Shown here: positions 7,783 through 7,786 of the stretch, piece by piece
How the letters are laid out: every line of letters starts with the position of its first letter
Numbering within the stretch: position 1 is the first letter of the stretch
Assembly (NCBI GenBank): GCA_009774255.1
Contig: VSNK01000266.1
Location: 1-7,786, forward strand
DNA: 7,786 nt
Origin: Faecalicatena sp.
GTDB taxonomy: Bacteria > Bacillota > Clostridia > Lachnospirales > Lachnospiraceae
Reading direction: 5' to 3'
Notes under the pieces: model-generated
Told to the model about the DNA's origin: nothing
The model's input: only the letters and a program-made list of their open reading frames with translations
Database searches by the model: none
Program-made: the position numbers and the translations under genes

Positions 7783-7786
7783 CTAT
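7716..7786. mobile_element. Possible end of an insertion element interrupting the GH2 gene
   Basis: From about 7716 the base composition becomes clearly more AT-rich and GH2-like coding is lost. The boundary carries TGTACCCCTTGTCAAGGACA (7716-7735) containing an 11-base palindrome, CCTTG-T-CAAGG, at 7722-7732, which could be part of a terminal inverted repeat. On the minus strand another frame enters from the edge and reads IERIFHKQMFPIN before a TAA at 7745-7747. This would suit the C-terminus of a transposase ending close to the element's end. No family is recognised, the other end is outside the window, and no target duplication can be seen, so this is a hypothesis. Confidence 0.3.

Overview
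The window reads as a carbohydrate-utilisation locus from a Bacillota gut-type anaerobe, most likely Lachnospiraceae. Grounds for this are moderate GC, strong GGAGG-type ribosome binding sites, intracellular glycosidases without signal peptides, a GPH-family sugar symporter, and beta-glucosidase-type GH3 enzymes with the permuted domain order known from rumen and gut clostridia. The taxonomic call is inference from protein style, not a database match.

Every supported gene lies on the minus strand and is read from right to left. From the right edge: (1) the C-terminal part of a GH2 beta-galactosidase/beta-glucuronidase-type enzyme (7090-7782), whose frame has no start and meets an in-frame stop at 7783-7785 inside an AT-rich stretch that may be the end of an insertion element; (2) a complete GPH sugar:cation symporter (5686-7059); (3) a 168-bp gap holding a cluster of tri-loop hairpins built on a near-tandem repeat; (4) a complete, permuted GH3 enzyme (2989-5517); (5) a complete GH106-like (alpha-L-rhamnosidase-type) glycosidase of 887 residues (295-2958); (6) an AT-rich 103-bp gap; (7) the first 63 codons of a second GH3 enzyme (1-191), closely related to the first and running out of the window on the left.

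The gaps of 30, 168, 30 and 103 bp and the common strand suggest one transcription unit, with the hairpin cluster and the AT-rich gap as possible points of separate control. The likely logic is that the symporter imports an oligosaccharide or glycoside, and cytoplasmic GH2, GH3 and GH106-like enzymes remove its sugars from the non-reducing end. The substrate cannot be read from the sequence; a rhamnose- and glucose- or xylose-containing plant glycoside or pectic side chain would fit. No regulator, RNA gene, CRISPR array or convincing intrinsic terminator was seen. The most unusual items are the hairpin repeat that abuts the GH3 ribosome binding site and leaves the upstream frame open, and the apparently broken GH2 gene at the right edge.
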